Below are positions 1 through 12,235 of a stretch of DNA of 64,000 nt, in pieces. The DNA comes from Glandiceps talaboti. Lineage: Eukaryota > Hemichordata > Enteropneusta > Spengelidae. The notes beneath the pieces are model-generated. The model was given only the letters and a program-made list of their open reading frames with translations. It had not been told where the DNA came from and made no database searches. The first letter of the stretch is position 1; the number at the start of each line of letters is the position of its first letter. The stretch is taken from NCBI RefSeq assembly GCF_964340395.1, contig NC_135560.1:1731501-1795500 (forward strand), written 5' to 3'. The translations under genes were made by a program, and so were the position numbers.

Positions 1-2343
1 TTTTACTTACCATATAAACTCTGCTATCTAATACTAGTTATCATTTTACTTACCATGTAAAGTCTGCTATCTAATACTAGTTAACATTTTACTTACCATG
101 TTCAGTGTGCTATCTAATACTAGTTATCATTTTACTTACCATATGGGTTATAAAGTCTGCTATCTAATACTAGTTATCATTTTACTTACCATATAAACTC
201 TGTTATCTAATACTAGTTATCATTTTACTTACCATATAAAGTCTGCTATCTAATACTAGTTATCATTTTACTTACCATGTAAACTCTGCTATCCAATACT
301 AGTTATCATTTTATTTACCATATAAAGTCTGCTATCTAATACTAGTTATCATTTTACTTACCATATAAACTCTGCTATCTAATACTAGTTATCATTTTAC
401 TTACCATGTAAACTCTGCTATCTAATACTAGTTATCATTTTACTTACCATATAAACTCTGCTATCTAATACTAGTTATCATTTTACTTACCATATATACT
501 CTGCTATCTAATACTAGTTATCATTTTACTTACCATATAAACTCTGCTATCTAATACTAGTTATCATTTTACTTACCATATAAACTCTGCTATCTAATAC
601 TAGTTATCATTTTACTTACCATGTTCAGTGTGCTATCCAATACTAGTTATCATTTTACTTACCATATAAACTCTGCTATCTAATACTAGTTATCATTTTA
701 CTTACCATATAAACTCTGCTATCTAATACTAGTTATCATTTTATTTACCATATAAAGTCTGCTATCTAATACTAGTTATCATTTTACTTACCATGTAAAC
801 TCTATCTAATACTAGTTATCACTTTACTTACCATGTCAAGTCTGCTATCTAATACTAGTTATCATTTTACTTACCATATAAACTCTGCTATCTAATACTA
901 GTTATCATTTTACTTACCATATAAACTCTGCTATCTAATACTAGTTATCATTTTACTTACCATGTCAAGTCTGCTATCTAATACTAGGAATCATTTTACT
1001 TACCATGTTCAGTGTGCTATCTAATACTAGTTATCATTTTACTTACCATATAAACTCTGCTATCTAATACTAGTTATCATTTTACTTACCATGTAAAGTC
1101 TGCTATCTAATACTAGTTAACATTTTACTTACCATGTTCAGTGTGCTATCTAATACTAGTTATCATTTTACTTACCATATGGGTTATAAAGTCTGCTATC
1201 TAATACTAGTTATCATTTTACTTACCATATAAACTCTGTTATCTAATACTAGTTATCATTTTACTTACCATATAAAGTCTGCTATCTAATACTAGTTATC
1301 ATTTTACTTACCATGTAAACTCTGCTATCCAATACTAGTTATCATTTTATTTACCATATAAAGTCTGCTATCTAATACTAGTTATCATTTTACTTACCAT
1401 ATATACTCTGCTATCTAATACTAGTTATCATTTTACTTACCATATAAACTCTGCTATCTAATACTAGTTATCATTTTACTTACCATGTCAAGTCTGCTAT
1501 CTAATACTAGTTATCATTTTACTTACCATATAAACTCTGCTATCTAATACTAGTTATCATTTTACTTACCATATAAACTCTGCTATTTAATACTAGTTAT
1601 CATTTTACTTACCATGTCAAGTCTGCTATCTAATACTAGTTATCATTTTACTTACCATGTCAAGTCTGCTATCTAATACTAGTTATCATTTTACTTACCA
1701 TATAAAGGCTGCTATCTAATACTAGTTATCATTTTACTTACCATATAAACTCTGCTATCTAATACTAGTTATCATTTTACTTACCATGTCAAGTCTGCTA
1801 TCTAATACTAGTTATCATTTTACTTACCATATAAAGGCTGCTATCTAATACTAGTTATCATTTTACTTACCATGTCAAGTCTGCTATCTAATACTAGTTA
1901 TCATTTTACTTACCATGTAAACTCTGCTATCTAATACTAGTTATCATTTTACTTACCATATAAACTCTGCTATCTAATACTAGTTATCATTTTACTTACC
2001 ATATAAAGGCTGCTATCTAATACTAGTTATCATTTTACTTACCATAAAAAGTCTGCTATCTAATACTAGTTATCATTTTACTTACCATAAAAAGTCTGCT
2101 ATCTAATACTAGTTATCATTTTACTTACTATAAAAAGTCTGCTATCTAATACTAGTTATCATTTTACTTACCATATAAACTCTGCTATCTAATACTAGTT
2201 ATCATTTTACTTACCATGTAAACTCTGCTATCTAATACTAGTTATCATTTTACTTACCATATAAACTCTGCTATCCAATACTAGTTATCATTTTACTTAC
2301 CATATAAATTCTGCTATCTAATACTAGGAATCATTTTACTTAC
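1..2343 (-). repeat. 43-bp minisatellite in NOL6 intron 3, each unit with a 5' splice-site consensus
   Basis: About 54 tandem copies of a 43-bp unit fill the window from its left edge to the NOL6 exon 3 boundary, and the array continues off the window. Read on the minus (NOL6 sense) strand, nearly every unit contains ATG|GTAAGTAAAATGAT, a near-consensus U1 donor. Variant units carry GTAAAT, or ATA before the GT. The unit touching the exon contains the exon's own donor. Blocks of variant units recur (for example around 80 and 1125), which shows segmental duplication inside the array. Confidence 0.95.
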
Positions 2344-2346
2344 CAT
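2338..2346 (-). promoter_or_regulatory. NOL6: NOL6 exon 3 5' splice site, shared with minisatellite unit 1
   Basis: The exon ends ...GCA AAT G and the intron starts GTAAGTAAAATGATTCC. The first 14 intronic bases and the three last exonic bases match the repeat unit, so the functional donor is the first member of the tandem series. If this donor is skipped, the reading frame runs GGT AAG TAA and stops after two codons. Confidence 0.85.
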
Positions 2347-2512
2347 TTGCAAGAAGAATCAGAATAGGTTTAAAGTAATCTTCATCCATGTATGCAAATC
2401 TGATCTTATTTGTGAATTTGGCATTCTGGAGATGATTGGCAATGTGTGCAAGATACAATGCTCTTTTACGATGATACCTGAAGTTCAAGAAGTCTTTTTC
2501 TTGCAAGCAACC
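2344..2512 (-). CDS. NOL6: NOL6 (nucleolar protein 6) coding exon 3, partial gene
   Basis: NOL6 is the metazoan Utp22/Nrap homologue, a nucleolar component of the 90S pre-ribosome needed for 18S rRNA maturation. On the minus strand a TTTTATTGTAG acceptor opens a 169-nt exon (56 codons plus 1 nt) that ends at ATG|GTAAGT. The translation begins GCLQEKDFLNFRYHRKRALY, matching the conserved NOL6 stretch that in vertebrates reads roughly LQDKDGLNQRYFRKRALYLAHL. It continues with LAHIANHLQNAKF and ends KPILILLAN. Its entry phase 0 matches the phase 0 end of exon 2. The donor is also the first unit of the intron 3 minisatellite. Remaining exons lie beyond the left edge. The identification rests on recalled family sequence and would be settled by a protein search. 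Confidence 0.9.
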
Positions 2513-2822
2513 CTACAATAAAAGAAGACGTCTACAAATGAAAAACAATCGCTATGCATGTTTATAATTTATAATTCAAGTGAAGAGGACAAAGTATGGA
2601 ACAGTGAGACCATTGCGCATGTATCAGAGACAACATCTATATGTTGAAATTTGCGTCTTCTTTATAGTGTATGATTTGAAAAATTTCATTGAATATTTTC
2701 ATAATGATTTCATCACATCTATCACTTGTTTCAATAAATAAAATACACATAATGTTAGTATGTCTGATCATCTTTGTCATTACATGTAGTAGTAGTAGTA
2801 CCATACACATGTAGATAATGCA
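2513..2822 (-). other. NOL6 intron 2, unique part next to exon 3
   Basis: This AT-rich intron contains the exon 3 acceptor tract at its left end and a short AGT run near 2788-2800. I see no coding or transposon signal. Confidence 0.6.
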
Positions 2823-5800
2823 ATGGTAGGGCAGTACTTTACATTATATAGTATTATGGGTAGGGCAGTACTTTACATTATGTAGTATTATGGGTAGGAC
2901 AGTACTTTACATTATGTAGTATTATGGGTAGGGCAGTACTTTACATTATGTAGTATTATGGGTAGGACAGTACTTTACATTATGTAGTATTATGGGTAGG
3001 ACAGTACTTTACATTATGTAGTATTATGGGTAGGGCAGTACTTTACATTATGTAGTATTATGGGAAGGGCAGTACTTTATATTATGTAGTATTATGGGTA
3101 GGACAGTACTTTACATTATGTAGTATTATGGGTAGGACAGTACTTTACATTATGTAGTATTATGGGTAGGGCAGTACTTTACATTATGTAGTATTATGGG
3201 TAGGGCAGTACTTTACATTATGTAGTATTATGGGTAGGACAGTACTTTACATTATGTAGTATTATGGGTAGGACAGTACTTTACATTATGTAGTATTATG
3301 GGTAGGGCAGTACTTTACATTATGTAGTATTATGGGTAGGGCAGTACTTTATATTATGTAGTATTATGGGTAGGGCAGTACTTTATATTATGTAGTATTA
3401 TGGGTAGGACAGTACTTTACATTATGTAGTATTATGGGTAGGGCAGTACTTTACATTATGTAGTATTATGGGTAGGGCAGTACTTTATATTATGTAGTAT
3501 AATGGGTAAGGCAGTACTTTATATTATGTAGTATTATGGGTAGGGCAGTACTTTATATTATGTAGTATTATGGGTAGGGCAGTACTTTATATTATGTAGT
3601 ATTATGGGTAGGGCAGTACTTTATATTATGTAGTATTATGGGTTGGGCAGTACTTTATATTATGTAGTATTATGGGTTGGGCAGTACTTTACATTATGTA
3701 GTATTATGGGTAGGGCAGTACTTTACATTATGTAGTATTATGGGTTGGGCAGTACTTTATATTATGTAGTATTATGGGTAGTGCAGTACTTTATATTATG
3801 TAGTAATATGGGTAGGGCAGTACTTTACATTATGTAGTATTATGGGTAGGACAGTACTTTACATTATGTAGTAATATGGGTAGGGCAGTACTTTACATTA
3901 TGTAGTATTATGGGTAGGGCAGTACTTTACATTATGTAGTATTATGGGTAGGGCAGTACTTTATATTATGTAGTATTATGGGTAGGGCAGTACTTTATAT
4001 TGTGTAGTATTATGGGTAGGGCAGTACTTTATATTATGTAGTAATATGGGTTGGGCAGTACTTTACATTATGTAGTAATATGGGTAGGGCAGTACTTTAC
4101 ATTATGTAGTATTATGGGTAGGGCAGTACTTTACATTATGTAGTATTATGGGTAGGGCAGTACTTTACATTATGTAGTATTATGGGTAGGGCAGTACTTT
4201 ACATTATGTAGTATTATGGGTAGGGCAGTACTTTATATTATGTAGTATTATGGGTAGGGCAGTACTTTACATTATGTAGTATTATGGGTAGGACAGTACT
4301 TTATATTATGTAGTATTATGGGTAGGGCAGTACTTTATATTATGTAGTATTATGGGTAGGGCAGTACGTTACATTATGTAGTATTATGGGTAAGGCAGTA
4401 CGTTACATTATGTAGTATTATGGGTAGGACAGTACTTTACATTATGTAGTATTATGGGTAGGACAGTACTTTATATTATGTAGTATTATGGGTAGGGCAG
4501 TACTTTATATTATGTAGTATTATGGGTTGGGCAGTACTTTACATTATGTAGTATTATGGGTAGGACAGTACTTTACATTATGTAGTATTATGGGTAGGGC
4601 AGTACTTTACATTATGTAGTATTATGGGTAGGGCAGTACTTTACATTATGTACTATTATGGGTAGGGCAGTACTTTACATTATGTAGTATTATGGGTAGG
4701 ACAGTACTTTATATTATGTAGTATTATGGGTAGGGCAGTACTTTACATTATGTAGTATTATGGGTAGGGCAGTACTTTATATTATGTAGTATTATGGGTA
4801 GGACAGTACTTTACATTATGTAGTATTATGGGTAGGGCAGTACTTTACATTATGTAGTATTATGGGTAGGACAGTACTTTACATTATGTAGTATTATGGG
4901 TAGGACAGTATTTTACATTATGTAGTATTATGGGTAGGGCAGTACTTTACATTATGTAGTATTATGGGTAGGGCAGTACTTTACATGATGTAATATTATG
5001 GGTAGTGTAGTACTTTATATTATGTAGTAATATGGGTAGGGCAGTACTTTACATTATGTAGTATTATGGGTAGGACAGTACTTTACATTATGTAGTAATA
5101 TGGGTAGGGCAGTACTTTACATTATGTAGTATTATGGGTAGGGCAGTACTTTACATTATGTAGTATTATGGGTAGGGCAGTACTTTATATTATGTAGTAT
5201 TATGGGTAGGGCAGTACTTTATATTGTGTAGTATTATGGGTAGGGCAGTACTTTATATTATGTAGTAATATGGGTTGGGCAGTACTTTATATTATGTAGT
5301 AATATGGGTAGGGCAGTACTTTACATTATGTAGTATTATGGGTAGGGCAGTACTTTATATTATGTAGTATTATGGGTAGGGCAGTACTTTATATTATGTA
5401 GTATTATGGGTAGGGCAGTACTTTATATTATGTAGTATTATGGGTTGGGCAGTACTTTATATTATGTAGTATTATGGGTTGGGCAGTACTTTACATTATG
5501 TAGTATTATGGGTAGGGCAGTACTTTACATTATGTAGTATTATGGGTTGGGCAGTACTTTATATTATGTAGTATTATGGGTAGGGCAGTACTTTACATTA
5601 TATAGTATTATGGGTAGGGCAGTACTTTACATTATGTAGTATTATGGGTAGGGCAGTACTTTACATTATATAGTATTATGGGTAGGACAATACTTTACAT
5701 TATGTAGTATTATGGGTAGGGCAGTACTTTACATGATGTAATATTATGGGTAGTGCAGTACTTTATATTATGTAGTAATATGGGTAGGGCAGTACTTTAC

Positions 5801-8800
5801 ATTATGTAGTATTATGGGTAGGACAGTACTTTACATTATGTAGTAATATGGGTAGGGCAGTACTTTACATTATGTAGTATTATGGGTAGGGCAGTACTTT
5901 ACATTATGTAGTATTATGGGTAGGGCAGTACTTTATATTATGTAGTATTATGGGTAGGGCAGTACTTTATATTGTGTAGTATTATGGGTAGGGCAGTACT
6001 TTATATTATGTAGTAATATGGGTTGGGCAGTACTTTACATTATGTAGTAATATGGGTAGGGCAGTACTTTACATTATGTAGTATTATGGGTAGGGCAGTA
6101 CTTTACATTATGTAGTATTATGGGTAGGGCAGTACTTTACATTATGTAGTATTATGGGTAGGGCAGTACTTTACATTATGTAGTATTATGGGTAGGGCAG
6201 TACTTTATATTATGTAGTATTATGGGTAGGGCAGTACTTTACATTATGTAGTATTATGGGTAGGACAGTACTTTATATTATGTAGTATTATGGGTAGGGC
6301 AGTACTTTATATTATGTAGTATTATGGGTAGGGCAGTACGTTACATTATGTAGTATTATGGGTAAGGCAGTACGTTACATTATGTAGTATTATGGGTAGG
6401 ACAGTACTTTACATTATGTAGTATTATGGGTAGGACAGTACTTTATATTATGTAGTATTATGGGTAGGGCAGTACTTTATATTATGTAGTATTATGGGTA
6501 GGGCAGTACTTTATATTATGTAGTATTATGGGTAGGGCAGTACTTTATATTGTGTAGTATTATGGGTAGGGCAGTACTTTATATTATGTAGTAATATGGG
6601 TTGGGCAGTACTTTATATTATGTAGTAATATGGGTAGGGCAGTACTTTACATTATGTAGTATTATGGGTAGGGCAGTACTTTACATTATGTAGTATTATG
6701 GGTAGGGCAGTACTTTACATTATGTAGTATTATGGGTAGGGCAGTACTTTACATTATGTAGTATTATGGGTAGGGCAGTACTTTATATTATGTAGTATTA
6801 TGGGTAGGGCAGTACTTTACATTATGTAGTATTATGGGTAGGACAGTACTTTATATTATGTAGTATTATGGGTAGGGCAGTACTTTATATTATGTAGTAT
6901 TATGGGTAGGGCAGTACGTTACATTATGTAGTATTATGGGTAAGGCAGTACGTTACATTATGTAGTATTATGGGTAGGACAGTACTTTACATTATGTAGT
7001 ATTATGGGTAGGACAGTACTTTATATTATGTAGTATTATGGGTAGGGCAGTACTTTATATTATGTAGTATTATGGGTTGGGCAGTACTTTACATTATGTA
7101 GTATTATGGGTAGGACAGTACTTTACATTATGTAGTATTATGGGTAGGGCAGTACTTTACATTATGTAGTATTATGGGTAGGGCAGTACTTTACATTATG
7201 TACTATTATGGGTAGGGCAGTACTTTACATTATGTAGTATTATGGGTAGGGCAGTACTTTACATTATGTAGTATTATGGGTAGGGCAGTACTTTATATTA
7301 TGTAGTATTATGGGTAGGACAGTACTTTACATTATGTAGTATTATGGGTAGGGCAGTACTTTACATTATGTAGTATTATGGGTAGGACAGTACTTTACAT
7401 TATGTAGTATTATGGGTAGGACAGTATTTTACATTATGTAGTATTATGGGTAGGGCAGTACTTTACATTATGTAGTATTATGGGTAGGGCAGTACTTTAT
7501 ATTATGTAGTATTATGGGTAGGGCAGTACTTTACATTATGTAGTATTATGGGTAGGACAGTACTTTACATTATGTAGTATTATGGGTAGGGCAGTACGTT
7601 ACATTATGTAGTATTATGGGTAGGGCAGTACTTTACATTATGTAGTATTATGGGTAGGGCAGTACTTTACATTATGTAGTATTATGGGTAGGACAGTACT
7701 TTACATTATGTAGTATTATGGGTAGGGCAGTACTTTACACTATGTAGTATTATGGGTAGGACAGTACTTTACATTATGTAGTATTATGGGTAGGACAGTA
7801 CTTTACATTATGTAGTATTATGGGTAGGGCAGTACTTTACATTATGTAGTATTATGGGAAGGGCAGTACTTTATATTATGTAGTATTATGGGTAGGACAG
7901 TACTTTACATTATGTAGTATTATGGGTAGGACAGTACTTTACATTATGTAGTATTATGGGTAGGGCAGTACTTTACATTATGTAGTATTATGGGTAGGGC
8001 AGTACTTTACATTATGTAGTATTATGGGTAGGACAGTACTTTACATTATGTAGTATTATGGGTAGGACAGTACTTTACATTATGTAGTATTATGGGTAGG
8101 GCAGTACTTTACATTATGTAGTATTATGGGTAGGGCAGTACTTTATATTATGTAGTATTATGGGTAGGGCAGTACTTTATATTATGTAGTATTATGGGTA
8201 GGACAGTACTTTACATTATGTAGTATTATGGGTAGGGCAGTACTTTACATTATGTAGTATTATGGGTAGGGCAGTACTTTATATTATGTAGTATAATGGG
8301 TAAGGCAGTACTTTATATTATGTAGTATTATGGGTAGGGCAGTACTTTATATTATGTAGTATTATGGGTAGGGCAGTACTTTATATTATGTAGTATTATG
8401 GGTAGGGCAGTACTTTATATTATGTAGTATTATGGGTTGGGCAGTACTTTATATTATGTAGTATTATGGGTTGGGCAGTACTTTACATTATGTAGTATTA
8501 TGGGTAGGGCAGTACTTTACATTATGTAGTATTATGGGTTGGGCAGTACTTTATATTATGTAGTATTATGGGTTGGGCAGTACTTTACATTATGTAGTAT
8601 TATGGGTAGGGCAGTACGTTACATTATGTAGTATTATGGGTAGGGCAGTACTTTATATTATGTAGTATTATGGGTAGGGCAGTACTTTACATTATGTAGT
8701 ATTATGGGTAGGGCAGTACTTTACATTATGTAGTATTATGGGTTGGGCAGTACTTTACATTATGTAGTATTATGGGTAGGGCAGTACTTTACATTATGTA

Positions 8801-8808
8801 GTATAATG
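2823..8808. repeat. 34-bp minisatellite, about 176 copies, NOL6 intron 2
   Basis: This is an almost uninterrupted 6-kb array of a 34-bp unit built on GGGCAGTACTTTACATTATG followed by TAGTATTATGGGTA. Common variants swap GGGCAG/GGACAG, TACATT/TATATT and GGGTAG/GGGTTG. Rare private variants (GTACGTTAC near 4367, 6335 and 6917; TGTACTATT near 4650 and 7200; GGGAAGGGC near 3063 and 7857) recur in the same order with their neighbours, so the array grew by duplicating blocks of many units. No splice-site motif is repeated in the NOL6 sense. Confidence 0.97.
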
Positions 8809-9104
8809 TGGTTTATTGCTTACACTCTCTTGGTATTTGTTGTTGTTGTTTTTTTGGTCAATGAAGCTCTCTGTATGTCACAGCACAGACAAGAAAGAAA
8901 CAGATTGGCAACAGCCCCTCCAATTGTTGTAACGTAGCCTCGAGTAAACATTACATTGTCATGGAAATGACTTTCAAATGTGTGAATCTGCCCAATTCAA
9001 TATAGTCTCACATAAATCAACAAACCGCATGTTGACAAATTTGAATATGCAACACCGGTGAAGATCTCCTACTTACAGACACCCTGGTCTTGGTTTACAT
9101 GTAC

Positions 9105-9651
9105 CAGTGCTTTTTTTAAGGCCGGGAAGCTCATCAAATATCAAAGTCAAATTATCAAATGTAATAGATGACTTGCAATATCGGCACTTGGATTCTCATG
9201 TGAACTTGATGCCAACCCAGATCAAAGATCTTTGACATGTAAACACTCACCGTCTCAACACTACATAAACCTGCATTTGGCATGATGCAGGTAATTTTCC
9301 AGGTAGATACAACACTATTGCAACAAAAGTTCTGAACATTAATATTGCGTCTTTTACGTTGATTGCGACAGGGGTACATGTATGTTATGAATCAAAATAA
9401 AAACAATCGATTCTCAATACCATGCTGGAAAGCAAAACATACAATCAGACTAAGCATTGTTTTCCATAAAAATGAAGCTACCCCGGTAACTTGCCTTTTT
9501 TTATTAGTTAAAACATCATTTTCAAATGAGTTTGAATGTTTTCTGTTGTTTTACTTTGATCATGGCCACACCGGTGGGGAACTCCAGTAAACTGATTGGG
9601 GAACCCCGGTAACATTTACCGGCTTACACCGGCCTTAAAAAAAAAACACTG
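9105..9651. mobile_element. CAGTG...CACTG terminal-inverted-repeat element, non-autonomous
   Basis: The left end CAGTGCTTTTTTTAAGGCCGG and the right end CCGGCCTTAAAA...CACTG are inverted copies about 545 bp apart. A CAGTG start is typical of hAT-type ends, but the flanks (ACATGTAC and ATGGACAT) do not form an 8-bp target duplication, so the superfamily is uncertain. The short ORFs inside (9155-9379 minus, 9363-9590 plus) resemble nothing I know. Confidence 0.6.
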
Positions 9652-9700
9652 ATGGACATATACAATTTACAAGCTAGATGCTACAATCAATATATATATA

Positions 9701-10599
9701 CCGTAATTGGGTTAGCGCCCTCACACAGGCAAGCGCCCAGGCCTTTCTTTTTTACAATGTCGACTTTTGGCAAAGTTGCAGGAACCCCCCCCCCCCCCCC
9801 CCCCCCCATACCTAAACTTTGAATAGATGATTGTGTATGTGTGAGCTAATAAAAGAAGAACGTAAATCCTGGTATGCGACGAATGAAATTTGTGTTTGAT
9901 CTCTAACTATTTTGTTTCATGTTCATGTATGTGTTTGTTCTTGAACTATTTTTTTTTCATGTGGTTGTGACTCACAGGTCACCAAGACAGACGCTTGCTA
10001 ACATTGCGAAGGTTTGGTAGTTCTCTTTTTGAATTATGTAGGGGGACTGAAAAGGGCCTTTTTGAGATTTTTATTACATGTCTATAACAGTTGTTGTTTT
10101 AAAGATTTGTAGCTGTAGTGTAGCGTAGCTGTTGTTTTCTTGGATCTTGTCGTTGTCAGTTTGTTACAATGTCATTTTATTACCGTATTGCATACATGTA
10201 GTCATTTTGTGTAGCTGTTTTTTTTGTATTGTGTAGTTGTTCGTTTTATCAATGTTAATAAATGCAGAGAATACATCATAGGGATCACTCTTGGTTTTTA
10301 TCAGTGTGCGTTGGTTTGATAGTAGAATTGAGTGAAAATGAAAGATTGCGACATTGTATGTTTCCAGCACATGTGTATTCTGTTTCAAGACATCTATTCT
10401 CACAGTTCCGGACGGGCGAGTCAGAATTGTCGGAGCTTTTGATCAGTGTATTCAGACTGCACATTTGCAACACTCATAGTATGTATGAGGCATTGTTTTG
10501 GTCACAGCGAAAATAGGGTACGCGGGAAACTGCCCAACCCCAACTTTTGGGGTTTGGGGGGCTTGAAACCGCCCAGGGCGCTTACTCGAGGAATTACGG
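9701..10599. mobile_element. 899-bp TA-flanked terminal-inverted-repeat element
   Basis: The ends CCGTAATT...AGCGCCC and GGGCGCTTACTCGAGGAATTACGG are inverted copies, and each is bordered by TA (9699-9700 and 10600-10601). That is the pattern of a Tc1/mariner-type TA target duplication. The interior holds a long poly-C run near 9786-9807 and no recognisable transposase, so it is probably non-autonomous. Confidence 0.65.
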
Positions 10600-10601
10600 T
10601 A

Positions 10602-11782
10602 CATTCATCACCCATGTCAAAATACACATACATCTTTCAAGCTGCAGACCCTCATATAAACATCGGAAATGTTACGACTAAGGAATGAACTGTCTACTTT
10701 TCTGATGGAAATCCAAGTGGGTAGAATGAAAATCCAAGAGTGTGACTTACTACAGAGCCATAGAACACAACTTGCCCTATCATCAGATTTTGTCGTACAG
10801 TGTGTTACCATTTCATATTTCTGCATCTCACTCAAACACGCTCATTATATATTCATAATTTTGACCACCAAGTTTCAAAAGGCAATAAATCACCTAAATC
10901 TCACTCGATTTTCAAGCTGTTTCCGCAGAAAGTTTGAAAGTGACGCTTCGAACCTTCGCCCCTTACTGATGAAGTGATGTTGTTTAAACAACAACAAAAC
11001 GATAGTACCCGAAGAGGGACTACGGCAGCTTTCGGTAAACATTGAAACACAAGAGACCCTTGCAGCATACCAAAGGTTACCACCTCAGAATCAATACCCA
11101 TTGCTAATCTGTTTCTTACTTGTCTGTGGTCATAGACAGTGGAGGGGAATGTCTGGTGAATAAATTAATTTAATTTGCATAGCAATGGAATGTTAAACAG
11201 TAGTCACTAATACCAGCACTGACAATGTGTGTTCATTATAGGCCGATTGTCACCCGTTTGGAAGTGTGTAAAGGTGTTTTCAAACACCTGGAAGTTTCTG
11301 CAGAGACTGGACGAAAATGGACATCTTGAATTGTCTCCTTTCCCTTGGTGAAATCAAAGCAAAATCCTTAATTTCATTTAAGTTCATTTAACTTTGTATA
11401 TGTTTACATGCAGGCATCTTGTCTGTCCTAAATCTCATAACGTGAGAAATACTATGAACTCCCAATAGTTAGTGATGTCATTAGCCGCTATTTTAGAAAT
11501 TGCATGTTTTTCAATCACTTGAAATTTCATGATGTATGATGTCAAACCACAAATTATAATACCTAATCTGAAGCTATCAATAAAATGAACCTCCTACATT
11601 GGTCAGTGTAACCATGACTACATTATTTGTGGTTACAAACTGTAACGCAATTGTTTACAATACTGATGGATTCATATTTATCATCATATTTCCCAGGATA
11701 TTCAAGATGGCGGCATTACAAAGTTCCTATTATAATGTTTGGCTGTATCTGTAGCACTTTAAAGTTTAGCTTCAGCACATAC
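10602..11782. other. NOL6 intron 2, unique sequence
   Basis: No exon, transposon protein or array was recognised. Short ORFs on both strands overlap each other and show no conserved motif. The right edge is the NOL6 exon 2 donor (GTATGT on the minus strand). Confidence 0.5.
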
Positions 11783-11962
11783 CTTGGACATTTTTACAGC
11801 TATATCAACATTTATACATGGTTTAGCACAGATACCAATGGGATAACTACCAGTAACCTTTACTGAGCAAGGCTTCTCAAAATGAAATGATCCCTTGGTT
11901 TCATACGGTTCCTGAATAATAGGTACTTTGATCATCTTTGGTAACCAACTCTGATCTGAAAT
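11783..11962 (-). CDS. NOL6: NOL6 coding exon 2
   Basis: On the minus strand, TTTTTTATTACAG precedes an exon of exactly 180 nt (60 codons, phase 0 at both ends) that ends TCC AAG|GTATGT. The peptide starts ISDQSWLPKMIKVPI and contains VKVTGSYPIGICAKP and INVDIAVKMSK. This matches the NOL6 region recalled in vertebrates as DQAWLP..VRVPLHQ..., VTVVGSYLLGT and INVDVAL. The GSY...INVDVA stretch is the start of the first nucleotidyltransferase-like fold of the Nrap family, which is thought to be catalytically inactive. No stop or frameshift interrupts it. Exon 1 ends in phase 0, as required. Confidence 0.9.
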
Positions 11963-12235
11963 CTGTAATAAAAAAAGAAAATTAAATATTTATGCTAGAT
12001 ACATTGCCCTTTACATGTATATGTACTTGCAGATTATATCATAGACACATTCCCTTACATACATGTAGGAACTTGCAGTCTATGACATGCTTACCTACAA
12101 CTCACAACTACATGTATATATATGTATGTGTACAGACGGAAAGTTACATGCTATTTCACAGATGCATTCCCCTTCAACTGAGTCAGACTCTAAGAGAGAC
12201 TTTCAATCCAAGAGACTATATCAGAACCTAAGAGA

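Noticed and set aside
1-8808. Possible CRISPR-like array
   Set aside because: The units are contiguous with no unique spacers, and the context is an animal gene.
9097-9659. 8-bp target duplication around the CAGTG element
   Set aside because: The flanks ACATGTAC and ATGGACAT do not match.
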